Positions 41,784 through 53,000 of a stretch of 64,000 nt of DNA are shown in pieces. Made by a program: the position numbers and the translations under genes. This DNA comes from Amoebidium appalachense (lineage: Eukaryota; Ichthyosporea), in NCBI GenBank assembly GCA_963693365.1, contig CAVNZM010000013.1:1116001-1180000 (forward strand). Reading direction: 5' to 3'. The notes beneath the pieces were generated by a model that saw only the letters and a list, made by a program, of their open reading frames with translations, was not told where the DNA came from and did not search any database. Position 1 is the stretch's first letter. Each line of letters opens with the position of its first letter.

Positions 41784-43502
41784 ATGGCACAAGTCAGCAG
41801 CGATCCAGTTCGTCTCGGCCTGGTAGGCGCCGGTCTATTTATTAACCAGACGGTCATACCTAATGGGCTCAAACCCCACATCCTGTCCGGCAGGGTGAGG
41901 GTGACTGCCATATATAGCAGGTCACGTGAGTCGGCAGAGAAAGTTGCCGCTGCTCTGCAAGAGCAGCAGCCGAAAATATACACGGGGTCTGTTTTCTTTT
42001 ATGTCCTGGTTGTTACCTTGAATTGGTGATAGCGGTTTTTTTTTTTTTCTGTTGTGTCAATGCTTTCTGGTGGCATAGGATATATATTTGACATAATAGA
42101 GGGAACTTAAGATGTAGGTTTTTGGGAAAGCCCCCCCCACCCCCCCTCCCCCCCCCATATCTCTCTCCCCTCCACACTCACACAGACACACACGCACACA
42201 ACACCACCATTATTCCCAACTGAACCCACCCACCCACCCACCCACCCACTCGCCCGCCCTGGACAACACTAACACACGTATAGACGGGGTGTTTTCTTTT
42301 TTGTCGGTTATCTGATTTTCCTTAACTTTGCAAAGACACACGTTGTGCAGCATGTTTTCGCTTGTGGAGCCGCCACAATTTGTGCTTGAAAAGCCGATTA
42401 TTCATGACGTCCATACATTCAGTAGGGCCAGAACACATGGCGATCACAAAGAGACATCTTTCCAACCCATGCATCATCAGCGTTGGGGGTGATGGCAACA
42501 TTGAATCAATGGGGACAAGGATCGACAGTAAGGCACACAACAGTTGAATAAACCGATCTCATTTCTCACGTGGTCGAACACTTCCCTATGCAACATCTCA
42601 AGGCACGTTGAGGCCTCAAACACTCAGTAACAAGAACCCAATTTCTGAGTGAAAGGTGAATGTGGTACACGCTTTCCCCTTGTCTTTTGGGCAGAATTTC
42701 TCATTGTATACAACATCACCACTAACTTGTTCTCCCCAACACAGGGATAATGGCCTGTCTGAGCTCCTTGATTCCACCGAGATCGATGCTGTGTACATTG
42801 CTTTGCCAGCAAAGCCGCAAGCAGAAGCGGTATGTATGCACCCTGTGACTAGGAAGAATAAAGCATTTTTAAGCAAGAACACGACGGGGAATTCAAGGGC
42901 ACAATAGCATCCCCTTTTCACGCATGGTAGATCACAGTAAGCAAGGCAGAGATCTGCATTTTTGCCACTACAGGATTTGTGGTGGTTATTGTCAAGGGGT
43001 GTGTATGTGTGGGTTTCTCCTTCTTTTTTTTTTTTTTTTTTTTTTTTTTCTTCTTTTTTTTTTTTGTGGGGGGAGGGGGTGGGGGGGAATGGGGGGAGGA
43101 GGAGGGAGGGGGAAGGGGGGGGAGTCTGGTGGTGGTGGTGGTATCCATTTATTTTGTTTTATCCCTTTTCTTGCTTTTCTGGTTTTTTTTCTTTTGGTGG
43201 TGTTGGTGATTGCGGGGAACGGGGGGGGAGGGGAGGGGGAGGGGGGGGGGGGGGGGGGAGGCGGGGAGGTGAAGGGAAGTGAAAAAAGGAAGTGAAGACG
43301 AGCAAAGGATGATTCATCCCCCCCCCCCCCCCCCCCCCTCCCACCCCCCCCCCCCCCCCCCCCTCCCCCTCTATCTCCCATTCATCTCCACGCCTGTCCT
43401 CTGCAGGCGAAGGCATAACAATACCAAGGGCAGGGATATCATCAAAACTTGCACAGGAAAATCGCTTGCTACAGGCAAGGGAAGAAGGGGGGGGGGGGGG
43501 GG

Positions 43503-43543
<41 letters not shown>

Positions 43544-45054
43544 GGGGGGGGGGGGAAGAATATGGAGTGTGTGCCCATTTGGGGTGGGGACCTGGCAAAG
43601 AGGCAGGGAATGAAGGGGGGGGGTGAGGGGGGGAAGTTCTAGGGAACGATGGGGAGCCTTGGAATCAAAAGTAGAAGGAAACGGTGGGGTAGGTGAAACA
43701 GTGTCAGTTAAGAGCTGGGAGAAAGTGCGTGTGAGGTCATGTTATGTGGTGTGTGTGTGTGTGTGTGTGTGCCATGGTGGTGGAGAGAGGAGGAGGAGGC
43801 CGGGGCCTGGAGGGGAGGGGGGTGGGGAGAGGAGGGAGAGGAGGGGGCAGGCTAACACAGTGCACACTCCTTCTTTTAAGAGTGGGCCATCAGAGAAGAA
43901 GAAGGACCGGACTGGCTCTGGGGAGGGGGCCGGGGGGGGGGGGGGGGGGAGGGGGGGGGGGAGGGAGGGAGGAGGTACAGGGTGACGCAAGCCTAAGAAA
44001 GGGAGAGAGAAGTAAAGAAAAGTAGACGACAGGGGCTAGCAACATGCGTGTTAGATCAATCTGTCATTATAACATATCATACGGTCCTCAACAACGTAGT
44101 TTCAACTCTTGCTTCCATTCTTAATTCCTCTCGTTCTTTCTTCCTGATTCATTCATTCCTTCTTTCTTTCATTCTTTCATTCTTTCTTTCATTCTTTTCA
44201 TTCATTCATTTCTTTTTGCTTTCTTTCTTTCTCTCCCTCGATCTCTCTTCCTTTCTTCCTTCCTTCTTTCCTTCCTTCCCTCCTTCCTCCCTTCCTTCAT
44301 TCCTTTCTTTTTTTTCCTTCCTTCTTTCCTTCCTTCCTTCCTTCCTTCCTTCCGTCCTTCCTCCCTCCCTCCCTCCCTTCCCCCTTCCTTCCTTTCTTCG
44401 TACTTTTTTTTTTTTTTTTTTTCCCTCCCTCTCCCTTTTGGTTTTTTTTTGCCCAGGTGGAAGCAGCGCTGCGTAAGGGTCGTCACGTGATGAGTGAGAA
44501 GCCAATGGCTGTGAGCTATGACCAAGGGCTCAGGCTCTACGACATATACAGCCAGGTCAAGAGCCCAAACCAGGTACATCTTTACCAACCCCCCCCCCCC
44601 CCCCCCCCTTACCCCCCTCCCCCCCCCCCCCCCCCCCTCCCGCAGTGAGGTGAATGGGTCGAAACTCGGGTACTGTGAATGACTTGCACGCCCCCCCCCC
44701 CCCCCCCCCCCCTCCTCCCCTCCCCACACATACACACACCCCTGAGAATGGGCTCTGCCTATCATGCACACTCTTTTTGTGGTTTGCACTCTGCATTGTG
44801 TTGTCCGTTACAAACGTGCACTTGGTACTCTATAACGCTTTCTGACCCCCTCCCCCCCTCCCCCCTCCTCCCCCCCCCCCCCTCTCTCAAAAAAAATACG
44901 CAGATAAACAATTTTTATATTGAAAGTAAAAATGGGGTGTGAGAAAGGGGGGGGGGGGGGAGGGGGGGGAGGGGAGGGGTGGCACTTTGATTTCGAGCAT
45001 CTGTTTTTACTCAGTTCCCTTGTCAACTTCCTTTTCCCGTGTATGTGTGTGTGT

Positions 45055-45092
<38 letters not shown>

Positions 45093-45106
45093 GTGTGTGT
45101 GGGTTT

Positions 45107-45170
<64 letters not shown>

Positions 45171-45278
45171 ATGTTTGTGCAGGTGTGGATGGTGTCTGAA
45201 AACTACCGCTTCGAGTCCGGTTTTCTCGTTGCGGGAGATTTCATCAGCAGAGGGATCGGTAATACCCTCCCCCCTCCC

Positions 45279-45310
<32 letters not shown>

Positions 45311-45617
45311 AAAAACTTCCGTCCCTCCCTTCACTTTCTCCCCACCGGCTACCTTCATCCTCACCCACCCCCACACCCGTCTCCTCCTCTCCTTCGGTTC
45401 CCTCTCTTGTCTCTGTCGGATCTTGGCCTTCACTTTCTAGTTTTTGCCCCAACCACACATTCAATTTTTAAATTTGTGTTTAAAATGAGCCCTCCACACG
45501 CTCCTCTCTCTTCCCCCATCCCCATCCCCGCAGGGGTTCTCCCAGTAGGACCCACGCCATACACGTGCATCTCTTGAGTGATTTTGCCACTTATCTACAT
45601 ACCCGAACAATATAATC

Positions 45618-45648
<31 letters not shown>

Positions 45649-46006
45649 CCCCCCTGCTCCCTCCCCCCATTTCCCTCCGTTCCCATTTACCGCAATTGTT
45701 TTTTCTTTTCCTCTCTCCGTATCTAAAAAACACACACATCCCTTAGTCAATATTATGCACAGACAGGCATAGCCACACCCTTGCAGAGCATCTCCCCCCC
45801 CCTCCTCCCCCCCCCCACCTCCGGGGAACAGCGTACACGATCACAGCCAAACCCTTTGCATTGCCCGTGCCTATGTGCATGCACCTACCCTTACACACCC
45901 GCATCTATAAACTCACATCAACGCACTCACATGTGTACGTACATACGTAAACATTCACGTGTGCATGCACACAAACACGCTGCAAACACACAGACACACA
46001 CGTACA

Positions 46007-46060
<54 letters not shown>

Positions 46061-47104
46061 ACACACACACACGCACGCACACACACACGCACACACACAC
46101 ACACGTACACACACACACGTACACACACACACGCACACACACACACACACACGTTCACACACACACACACGTACACACACACGCACACACACCACACACT
46201 CCAACCCCCCCCCCCCCCACACACACACACCCGTACCCCTTCCCCCCCCCCCCCACACACACACACACGTACACACACGTACAGTGGGTAAGCCTTGTGT
46301 AGCCAACTTTCTTGTACACAACCCCATAGGCCCCAGCAACCAATACTATCAAACACCGTGGCGGGTTAAGGTTACCATCCCCCCCCTCCCCCCCCTTCCC
46401 CCGGTCCCCGCCTTTTTTTCCTCCTTATAAAGAAAAAAGTTTGGTTTCTGGTTTTGGTATTTTTTTTTGTGACATTTTGTGCTTTGTCTTAGGATGTAAT
46501 CTTCTCCGTAATTCCCATCCTCCAATGCATACATCCCCTCCCCCCTCCCCCCCCCCTCCCCCCTCCCCCCTCCCCTCCCCCCTCCCCCCCCCCTCCCCCC
46601 CCTCCCCCCCCCCCCCCCCCCCTCTCCTCCCCCGGCGCTCGAGGATGGGCTCTGCCTATGATGCATGTTTTTTGTGGGTGCCTTGCAAGGTTGCAATGTC
46701 AAACATTTATGTCTTGTATCAAGGCTTTCAGCACAGCTGTTCTATTATAAACACAATTACATAAAATACGTGAAAATTTTAACATTCACACATTAAATCC
46801 AACTTGAATACAAGTAGAGTCTTCGATAACATCATCTAGAACACATGAATATCATAATGGAAACACATGCATATCCTTCGATACCATTATCTAGAATACA
46901 TAGATACTAATAATATTATAAACTTTCAACACTAAACTTTATCTCACATTCAGGCAGCCGAACACAGCATGGGGTTTCAGCTTGAGAGCTCTTGCCATTT
47001 TGTTGCCGGCCTACGTGCTGTGCTTGGCTGCGAGGTCGATGAGGTGGTCGGGGTGGCTGGGCACTACAGCGGTGAGATGCTGCCTACACCAGACACAGTG
47101 TCAG

Positions 47105-47135
<31 letters not shown>

Positions 47136-47161
47136 GGGGGGGGGTGTTTGTGTTTTTTTTT

Positions 47162-47203
<42 letters not shown>

Positions 47204-47296
47204 GAGAGTGTGTGTTTGTGTGTATGTGCGATGAGGTAGTCGGGGTGGCTGGACACTACAACGGTGAGATGTTGCCTACACCAGACACAGTGTCAG

Positions 47297-47332
<36 letters not shown>

Positions 47333-47351
47333 ATGTAGGGGTGTGTGTCTC

Positions 47352-47382
<31 letters not shown>

Positions 47383-47560
47383 GTGTTTGGAGAGGGGGGG
47401 GAGGGGGGGGGGGCGCAGGGGGAGAGTGTGTGTGTTTGTGTGTGTGTGCGATGAGGTGGTCGGAGTGGCTGGACACTCCAGCGGTGACATACTGCCTACA
47501 CCAGATACAGAGTCAGGTGTGTGTGTGTCGGGGGAGGTGGGAGGGGGGGTGGATCCGTGT

Positions 47561-47618
<58 letters not shown>

Positions 47619-48676
47619 ATGTGTGTTTGTGTGTGCGTGTATGTGTGTTTGTGTGTGTGTGTCTGTATATGTCCCCCCCTCCCCCCCTGTCTCTCTCTCT
47701 CTCTTTTTCCCACCCCCCCAATCTCTCTCGGGATGTGTGGGGGGGGGGGGGGAGGGGTGTGTGTGTGGTGGGTATGGGTAGGTGGGTGGGTGATGGGTGG
47801 GTAGGTGGGTGGGTGTGTTTGCGCCTCCCCCCCCCCCCCCCTCCCCTCTCTGTCTCTCTCTCCCCCCCACCCCAATCTCTGTGTGTGTGTGGGTGGGGGG
47901 GGGAGGGGGAGGCCCTGTGGGTTTGTGTGTATGTGTACGTGTGCGCGTGTGTCTGCGTGTTTCTATATCTGCCTGTGAGGGTAGGGGTGATACGTGAGTT
48001 GAGGGAGTGGGGTGGGGGATGGGGACGAAGGGGCATCTCACGACGAGCGAGTGCGCTTGTGTGTGTGCGTGTGTGTCTCATCATTGTCCTTGGACGTGTG
48101 CTCGTGCCCATGTGCGAGTGTGTGTTTCCATGTTTGCGATTGCTTAAACGAGTATTTCAGTGCTGGCGCCATATGCACGATAATCGATACCATGATTTAT
48201 TCCTTGTTTGACCTATGCATCTAGAGAAAAGGAACGATAAGTAAGAACCGACTCTCTCTCTAAATACCCACTCCATATGTATCACACAAACATGCCTTAT
48301 ATGGGTGGAGCATCTACTATCATTATAACTAATAACTATTACATACAACTTGTTGGTCTAGATAAACTGACACCAATATATCCACTAGTCTGTCTAGATA
48401 CACTGACTCAATATATCCAACTCCTTTTTCCAAATATATCCAGGCACGGCGAAATTCAGCAACGGGGTTCTGTGCAGTTTTCTCTTCACGTACATCGACC
48501 TCCCCAGCCGCAAATTTGAACTTACAGTCATCGGCACCGAAGGGACACTGACGCTCACACGTGGCGCTCGAGACGGAAAACATGGATATACCGTATCCTG
48601 GATAAGGAAAGGTGAGATACACTTAAGACATACCTTTTCCGTGTTTTTTTTTGTTTGTTTGTTTTTTTGTTTTGTT

Positions 48677-48707
<31 letters not shown>

Positions 48708-49462
48708 GAGGGGGGGGAGTGGGGAGAGAGAGAGGGGGGGGGGGGGGGGGGGAGGGGGGAGGCTACTCTCGGTGTATGTCTCTCTGCTCCTGGTGCCAAA
48801 AAGTGATCCTTTGTTTTCTACCCATTATTTCTGGATTATTCTTTGGTACCTTCTATCGAGACGGAAAACATTGATATACCGTGTCGTGGACACGGAAAGG
48901 TGAGAATCACTTAAGATTTGAACCGTTTTCTTGTCTTCTTCTTTTCCTTTTTTCTTCATCTTCTTCATTCTTTTCTTTTTCTTTTTTGACATGGAAAATA
49001 TGGATATATCTTATTCTGGATACGGAAAGGTGAGTTATGAACCATGTTCGTGTCGTCTTTTTCTTTTTCTGCCGCCTTCTTTTTCAATTGGAAAACATGG
49101 ATATACGGTTTCCTGGCATTGAAGGGTGAGATACGCCTGACATGTACCTTTTTTTTTTTTTTTTTTTTTTTTTTGGGGGGGGGGGGGGAAGACATTTCCG
49201 GTCTTTCTCTCTCTGCTTGTGGGATATGCCAAGAAGGGCTACCTTTGTTCTGCCCTGTAATTGTGGATTATTATATGATTCCTTCTATGTGCGTGCGGGG
49301 CGGGGGGGGGGGGGGGGGGGAGGGGAGGGGGGGAGGGGAGGGGGGAGGGGGGGGGGGGTGGAGGAGGGGGGAATATTAATTCCCACACAATACCTGTGCC
49401 CGCTCTTTCCAGCCTTATTCTGTGCAGGCAGTTTGTCCATGTGAATTTTCATCCTCAGCCAA

Positions 49463-49493
<31 letters not shown>

Positions 49494-49549
49494 ATGCACG
49501 CACACGCACGCGTGCACACACACACACACACACTCACTTTACCACTTTT

Positions 49550-49585
<36 letters not shown>

Positions 49586-49989
49586 ATCCCCCCCGCCCAG
49601 GGAGACTCACGTGCGTGTTGAATACTCTGTTTTTTCTTTGTTGCACATCACATTGCGGTTCTAAAGATTTATTATTGGTGGTGATTGAATCCGGTTCGAT
49701 TGAAGGACCATTACAGTGTGAAATTAATGAAATTCAGTTCGGCTTCTACAATATCGATGTATGATACCACATTCTAGCCCCCCCTTCCCCCCTCCCCTCC
49801 CCTGCCTCCCCCCTCCCCCCTTCCCCTGGGGGGAATCCTCCCATTGCACATACACGTGCCATCGTTACAAACCTACCCACACCTTCACCTCAGCCCACCC
49901 ACACACCCACCGAACCACACACACACTCACACCTACCCCCCTCACCTCTCCCGCCACACACGCACACACACACACACATCGACATATAT

Positions 49990-50040
<51 letters not shown>

Positions 50041-50105
50041 CCTCATCCCCCCCTTCCCCCCTCCCCTCCCCCCCCCCCCCCCCCCCCAAACACTCAAACA
50101 AACAT

Positions 50106-50163
<58 letters not shown>

Positions 50164-51050
50164 ACAAGCACACACACCCACACCCACACACCTACCCCCC
50201 CCCCCCCCCCCCCCCCCAAATTCCCCCTCCCCTCCCCCCCCTTCCCCGCCCCCCTCCCCTCCCTTCCCCCCGGCCACACACACACACACACAACCTAGAT
50301 GACTGGGAAGGTCATCCGAAGGTTGGAGATGTGTTCTGCCCGTTCAACGGCCTCCCCGAGGAATTTGGCGCTTTTTTCGAAAGTGTTCGGAGGGGGAGGG
50401 CAGACCCAAGGGGGCACCCGGCAAAGGCTCTGCTTGATGTGGCCATGATACATGGTGCGTATATGCCCCCCCCCCTCCCCCCCCCCCCCCCCCCCCCCCG
50501 TCCCGCCTCCGGGGGGGGGGGGGAGGGGGAGAGGGGGGAAGGGTTTAAGGCTTCAAGTAGAGGAAGTCCCTTGAGAGCAGGAGAAGAAGGTGTGTGTGTG
50601 AGGGGTGAGTGTGTGTGAGGCAGGAAAGGGGAAGGCAAACCAGAGGGCGAAGATAGGTGGGTTTTTTTTTGGGTTTTTTTTGTTGTTTTTTTTTGGGGGG
50701 GGGGGAGGGGGGTTGAACGATGGCCATGGGAAGAAGGGGAAATGGGGGCGTGTGCGTTGGGAAGGAGGGATGGGCGGGGGCATGCCCAGAGGGGGAAAGG
50801 GGGGGGGAGGGGAAGGGGGGCGGCGGGGGGGGGGGGGGGGGGGAGGGTTCTGTGGGTGGTGGGAAGGGGGCGGGGGGGGGGGGGGGGGGAGGGGGGGGGG
50901 GGAGGGGGATAGACAATTCCATTATCTAAGCCTTTACGATTGAGACCATGTGGATGTCACAAAAATTGATCAGATCCTTGCCCTGTCACACCCACAGCAT
51001 GCCTACAGCCGACCAGGGGAAACAAAGTCGCCCCCGTAGATGAAGTGTGA
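41784..51050 (+). CDS. Gfo/Idh/MocA-family NAD(P)-dependent oxidoreductase (nine exons)
   Basis: Exons 41784-41986, 42745-42829, 44457-44573, 45183-45258, 46285-46364, 46954-47104, 48444-48611, 50299-50454 and 50998-51050. Phases agree at all eight junctions and give 362 residues plus TGA. The N-terminal Rossmann fold has LGLVGAGLFINQTVIPN at residues 11-27 and IDAVYIALPAKPQAEA near 80-96; the family catalytic motif EKP is at 110-112. Then come ENYRFESGF, NQYYQTPWR, GFQLESSCHFVAGLRAVLG (equivalent to the usual GG-LLD-GVH segment), SGTAKFSNGVLCSF and VIGTEGTLTLTR, and the C-terminal PEEFGAFFESVRRGRADPRG. It most resembles fungal-type cytosolic sugar or diol dehydrogenases of this family; the substrate cannot be read from sequence. 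The short last exon is the least certain. The ends of exons 6 and 7 are duplicated into the following introns. Confidence 0.9.
43029..43560. repeat. T-run, poly-G, poly-C and (GA)n cluster
   Basis: T-run 43024-43065, G-rich 43066-43130 and 43221-43260, C-rich 43318-43370, G-run with (GA)n 43489-43555, all in intron 2 of the oxidoreductase gene. Confidence 0.9.
44140..44450. repeat. polypyrimidine (CTTT)n/(CCTT)n tract ahead of exon 3
   Basis: About 300 bases of almost pure T and C with CTTT, TTCA and CCTT units plus a T-run, ending at the GCCCAG acceptor of exon 3 (44451-44456). Confidence 0.9.
44640..44850 (+). mobile_element. SINE-like dispersed repeat copy, poly-C tailed
   Basis: Contains a B-box-like GGGTCGAAACTC (about 44658), an internal C-run, GAATGGGCTCTGCCTATCAT, GTTGTCCGTTACAAACG and GTGCACTTGGTACTC, ending in CCCCC from about 44848. 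The reverse complement of 58855-59020 matches it over most of its length. Confidence 0.6.
45053..45170. repeat. G-run and (TG)n before exon 4
   Basis: G-run of about 36 bases then TG to 45170, followed by CATGTTTGTGCAG, the acceptor of exon 4. Confidence 0.95.
46008..46284. repeat. (CA)n with CG variants ending in the exon 5 acceptor
   Basis: CA-rich from 46008, two C-runs, then CACACACGTACAG at the exon 5 acceptor (ends 46284). Confidence 0.9.
46437..46530 (+). mobile_element. SINE-like repeat, 3' fragment with poly-C tail
   Basis: TTTTTGTGACATTTTGTGC, TTTGTCTTAGGATG and CAATGCATACATCCCC lead into about 90 bases of C-rich sequence; it matches 7808-7886. Confidence 0.5.
46630..46745 (+). 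mobile_element. SINE-like repeat, central fragment
   Basis: GAGGATGGGCTCTGCCTATG, ATGCATGTTTTTTGTGG and CTTGTATCAAGGC resemble the body of the copy at 44740; no C-tail on its right side. Confidence 0.4.
47030..47516 (+). repeat. three tandem copies of the exon 6 end plus 5' splice site
   Basis: The last 67-75 bases of exon 6 (encoding DEVVGVAGHYSGEMLPTPD) with the donor GTGTGTG recur in the intron at 47230-47296 and 47450-47516. Each copy keeps an open frame (DEVVGVAGHYNGEMLPTPD and DEVVGVAGHSSGDILPTPD) and a CAG|GTGTG donor, separated by G-run/TG intron sequence. The two intronic copies lack an adjacent acceptor. Confidence 0.9.
48565..49125 (+). repeat. four copies of the exon 7 end plus 5' splice site
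   Basis: The end of exon 7 (GGAAAACATGGATATACC to GGAAAG|GTGAG, 48565-48611) recurs at about 48855-48899, 48988-49029 and 49088-49125, each followed by a GTGAG donor. Flanking intron sequence is duplicated too: CTCTCTGCT...GGATTATT...CCTTCTAT at 48778-48855 recurs at 49207-49287. Confidence 0.88.
49995..50290. repeat. (CA)n and poly-C tract before exon 8
   Basis: CA at 49995-50036 and 50107-50163, C-runs at 50066-50087 and 50195-50217, and CA again running into CAACCTAG, the exon 8 acceptor. Confidence 0.9.
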
Positions 51051-51498
51051 AATACTCCTTACTACTTTGTTCGTAATGAACACAAGAGATGACGCAGGGC
51101 CAATGGCCTATGAATGCACGAACGTCGGTCATATGGACTGATGGGTTTGGACTGGCGCCCGCATCAGCACGTACAAACGAGAGCAAAAAATTGCTGTAAT
51201 TATGCCAATAACTACAGGAGGAAGCCTGTGTGTAGCCCTCATGATTTATTTGTAATACACATCGTTCATAGCCATGGCCTATAATTTATGGGACCTTAGC
51301 TCAGTAGGTTGGCTGACAAAACATGGCAGAGAGCCAGTTTCGTTTCCGTTTTGCACATGGCACAAGTAGGGGTATCTGATGTAAGACTATCGGTACACTC
51401 TATATTGGAGGTGCATATTGGTCTTGCCACTAAGATAACACATCCTCGGATTCTAAATCCGGGACGCATGGGGGGTTACAAACTGTTGTTTCTTTGAT

Positions 51499-51894
51499 CA
51501 TGTACATATGTCACTGGCTGCATTTGATTGGCTGTGCTGGAAAACGCAGTAGGCCGTCGAATGTGGCTGGGCCTCCGGCAGTGTCCACGCAATAAAAAGA
51601 GTGTAAACCCCTATGAATCCAGTCAAAAGAAAAGAAAAAAAAAAAAATTTCAAAAAAATTTTTCACACGCAAATTTTTTAAACTTTTTTAAAATTTTGCA
51701 AATACGAAAATTTTTGTTATGAGCCCCATAGGTGTAGGTGTCTACCTTGCGTACATATCAGAATCTCAATAGAGGCATCGGGGGGTTTACACACTTTTTA
51801 TTGCGTGGACACTGCCGGAGGCCCAGCCACATTCGACGGCCTACTGCGTTTTCCAGCGCAGCCAATCAAATGCAGCCAGTGGCATATGTACATG
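51499..51894. mobile_element. foldback element with 113-bp terminal inverted repeats
   Basis: 51499-51611 and 51782-51894 are near-perfect reverse complements; blocks include CATGTACATATG at the ends, GTAGGCCGTCGAATGTGGCT, GCCTCCGGCAGTGTCCACGC and AATAAAAAGAGTGTAAACCC. The 170-base centre is A/T-rich with no gene. Confidence 0.85.
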
Positions 51895-51959
51895 TTAGGC
51901 AACAATGAGCGCCATCGTAGTATATGACACCCCTATTACATATTATGGGTAAGCAGAGG

Positions 51960-52560
51960 CTAGCATCGGTAGCTCCGAATTAGAAAGTTAAGACACCGGA
52001 TCACAATATCATACTGTGCAGCATTAATAAGGTGATCTAGGATAGTCATCTTAAAACGGATATATTGAGGAAGAGAGGAAGAAAAGAGAATAAAACCGCC
52101 AATAACCCCCGGTTCTAATACGTTAGCTAACAGGTTGCACTTATTGATAGATATGCAGCCGCGAGTAAACCGCCCCGGCCACACATATTACACATACGAG
52201 CAGGAGACACCAGAAACCGATTACACCGCCAAGCCAGAATCATCTTTGCGTTTTTACACCATACCACATTACGAATAAACGAATCTATGTATGAACAAAA
52301 CTCTCTAACCGTATCCGTCATATAGGCTACTAGTAGGTAGTTGGTGTTTTTGCGGTCCTAACACCGGAAGGGACTCAACACGTAGAGTAAAAAGATATCT
52401 ATCAGCCATAGACTTGAAACTATTCATATTAACACTATGATCTAGCCGTACCTCCGGTGGGGTCGCCAGCCATTCCACATAACGCTCGGCAATGGGCAGA
52501 GACGATGGGGAAGGGAAGAGGTAGAGGGGCGAGTCCGGCGGGGATGCGTGTAGCCGGAAG
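51960..52560 (-). mobile_element. degenerate relative of the LINE-like protein repeat
   Basis: Minus-strand frames, broken by a frameshift near 52130 and stops, encode WRCNRFLVSPARMCNMCG, FTRGCISINKCNLLANVLEP and ILDHLINAAQYDIVIRCLNF. These parallel FNRSCIAKCSLIDHIIPQ and ILDFILNTRNYDLFIRCIDW at 63124-63340. A C-x2-C motif plus a later K-C fits the C-terminal zinc knuckle of LINE ORF2 proteins, which is an inference. Confidence 0.45.
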
Positions 52561-52759
52561 AGCGGGTGGTCCGGGGCACAAGCTCGTGAAATTTAAGGGC
52601 TAATTCGTGTACGCGTTGTGATGGTGGTGTGAGTGCGTAGAGAGAATCAAAAAGGCGTCTAGGGATAGGTGTGGAAACTCACACGTACTGACGGTGTGCA
52701 CGCGCGTGCGATGAACTTTACGTTCGCTGCAGGCGGTTTTTCCTTACACTCTCCGATTT

Positions 52760-53000
52760 TTCCTTACACTCTCGCGACCGCGTGCATGCTTTCTGTCGCG
52801 GCGCCTCGACGGTTCGATAGAGTCCAGTGTTCGCTGAATGTGTAAGGAAAAATAAGGAGCCATCTCAGTAGGTGACAGTTTCCTTACACTCTCGCGACCG
52901 CGTGCATGCTTTCTGTCGCGGCGCCTCGACGGTTCGATAAGAGTCCAGTGTTCGCTGAATGTGTAAGGAAAAATAAGGAGCCATCTCAGTAGGTGGCAGG
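52760..53000. repeat. 120-bp tandem duplication
   Basis: Two adjoining copies run from TCCTTACACTCTCGCGACCG to GGAGCCATCTCAGTAGGTG with one inserted base; a partial TCCTTACACTCTC precedes them at about 52740. Confidence 0.9.

Noticed and set aside
45461-45739. Minus-strand frame reading KWQNHSRDARVWRGSYW inside the oxidoreductase gene
   Set aside because: It was considered as an inverted exon, but the plus-strand exon 46285-46364 (NQYYQTPWR) fills the missing segment with correct phases.
47030-47516. Repeated exon segments as a CRISPR-like array
   Set aside because: The repeats encode part of a host enzyme, include a 5' splice site, and lie in a eukaryotic intron; spacers are simple G/TG sequence.
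51290-51470. tRNA-like A box (TTAGCTCAGTAGG) followed by a T-arm-like GGATTCTAAATCC
   Set aside because: The boxes are about 150 bases apart and no acceptor stem or anticodon arm can be formed, so it is not a tRNA gene; at most a decayed tRNA-derived repeat.
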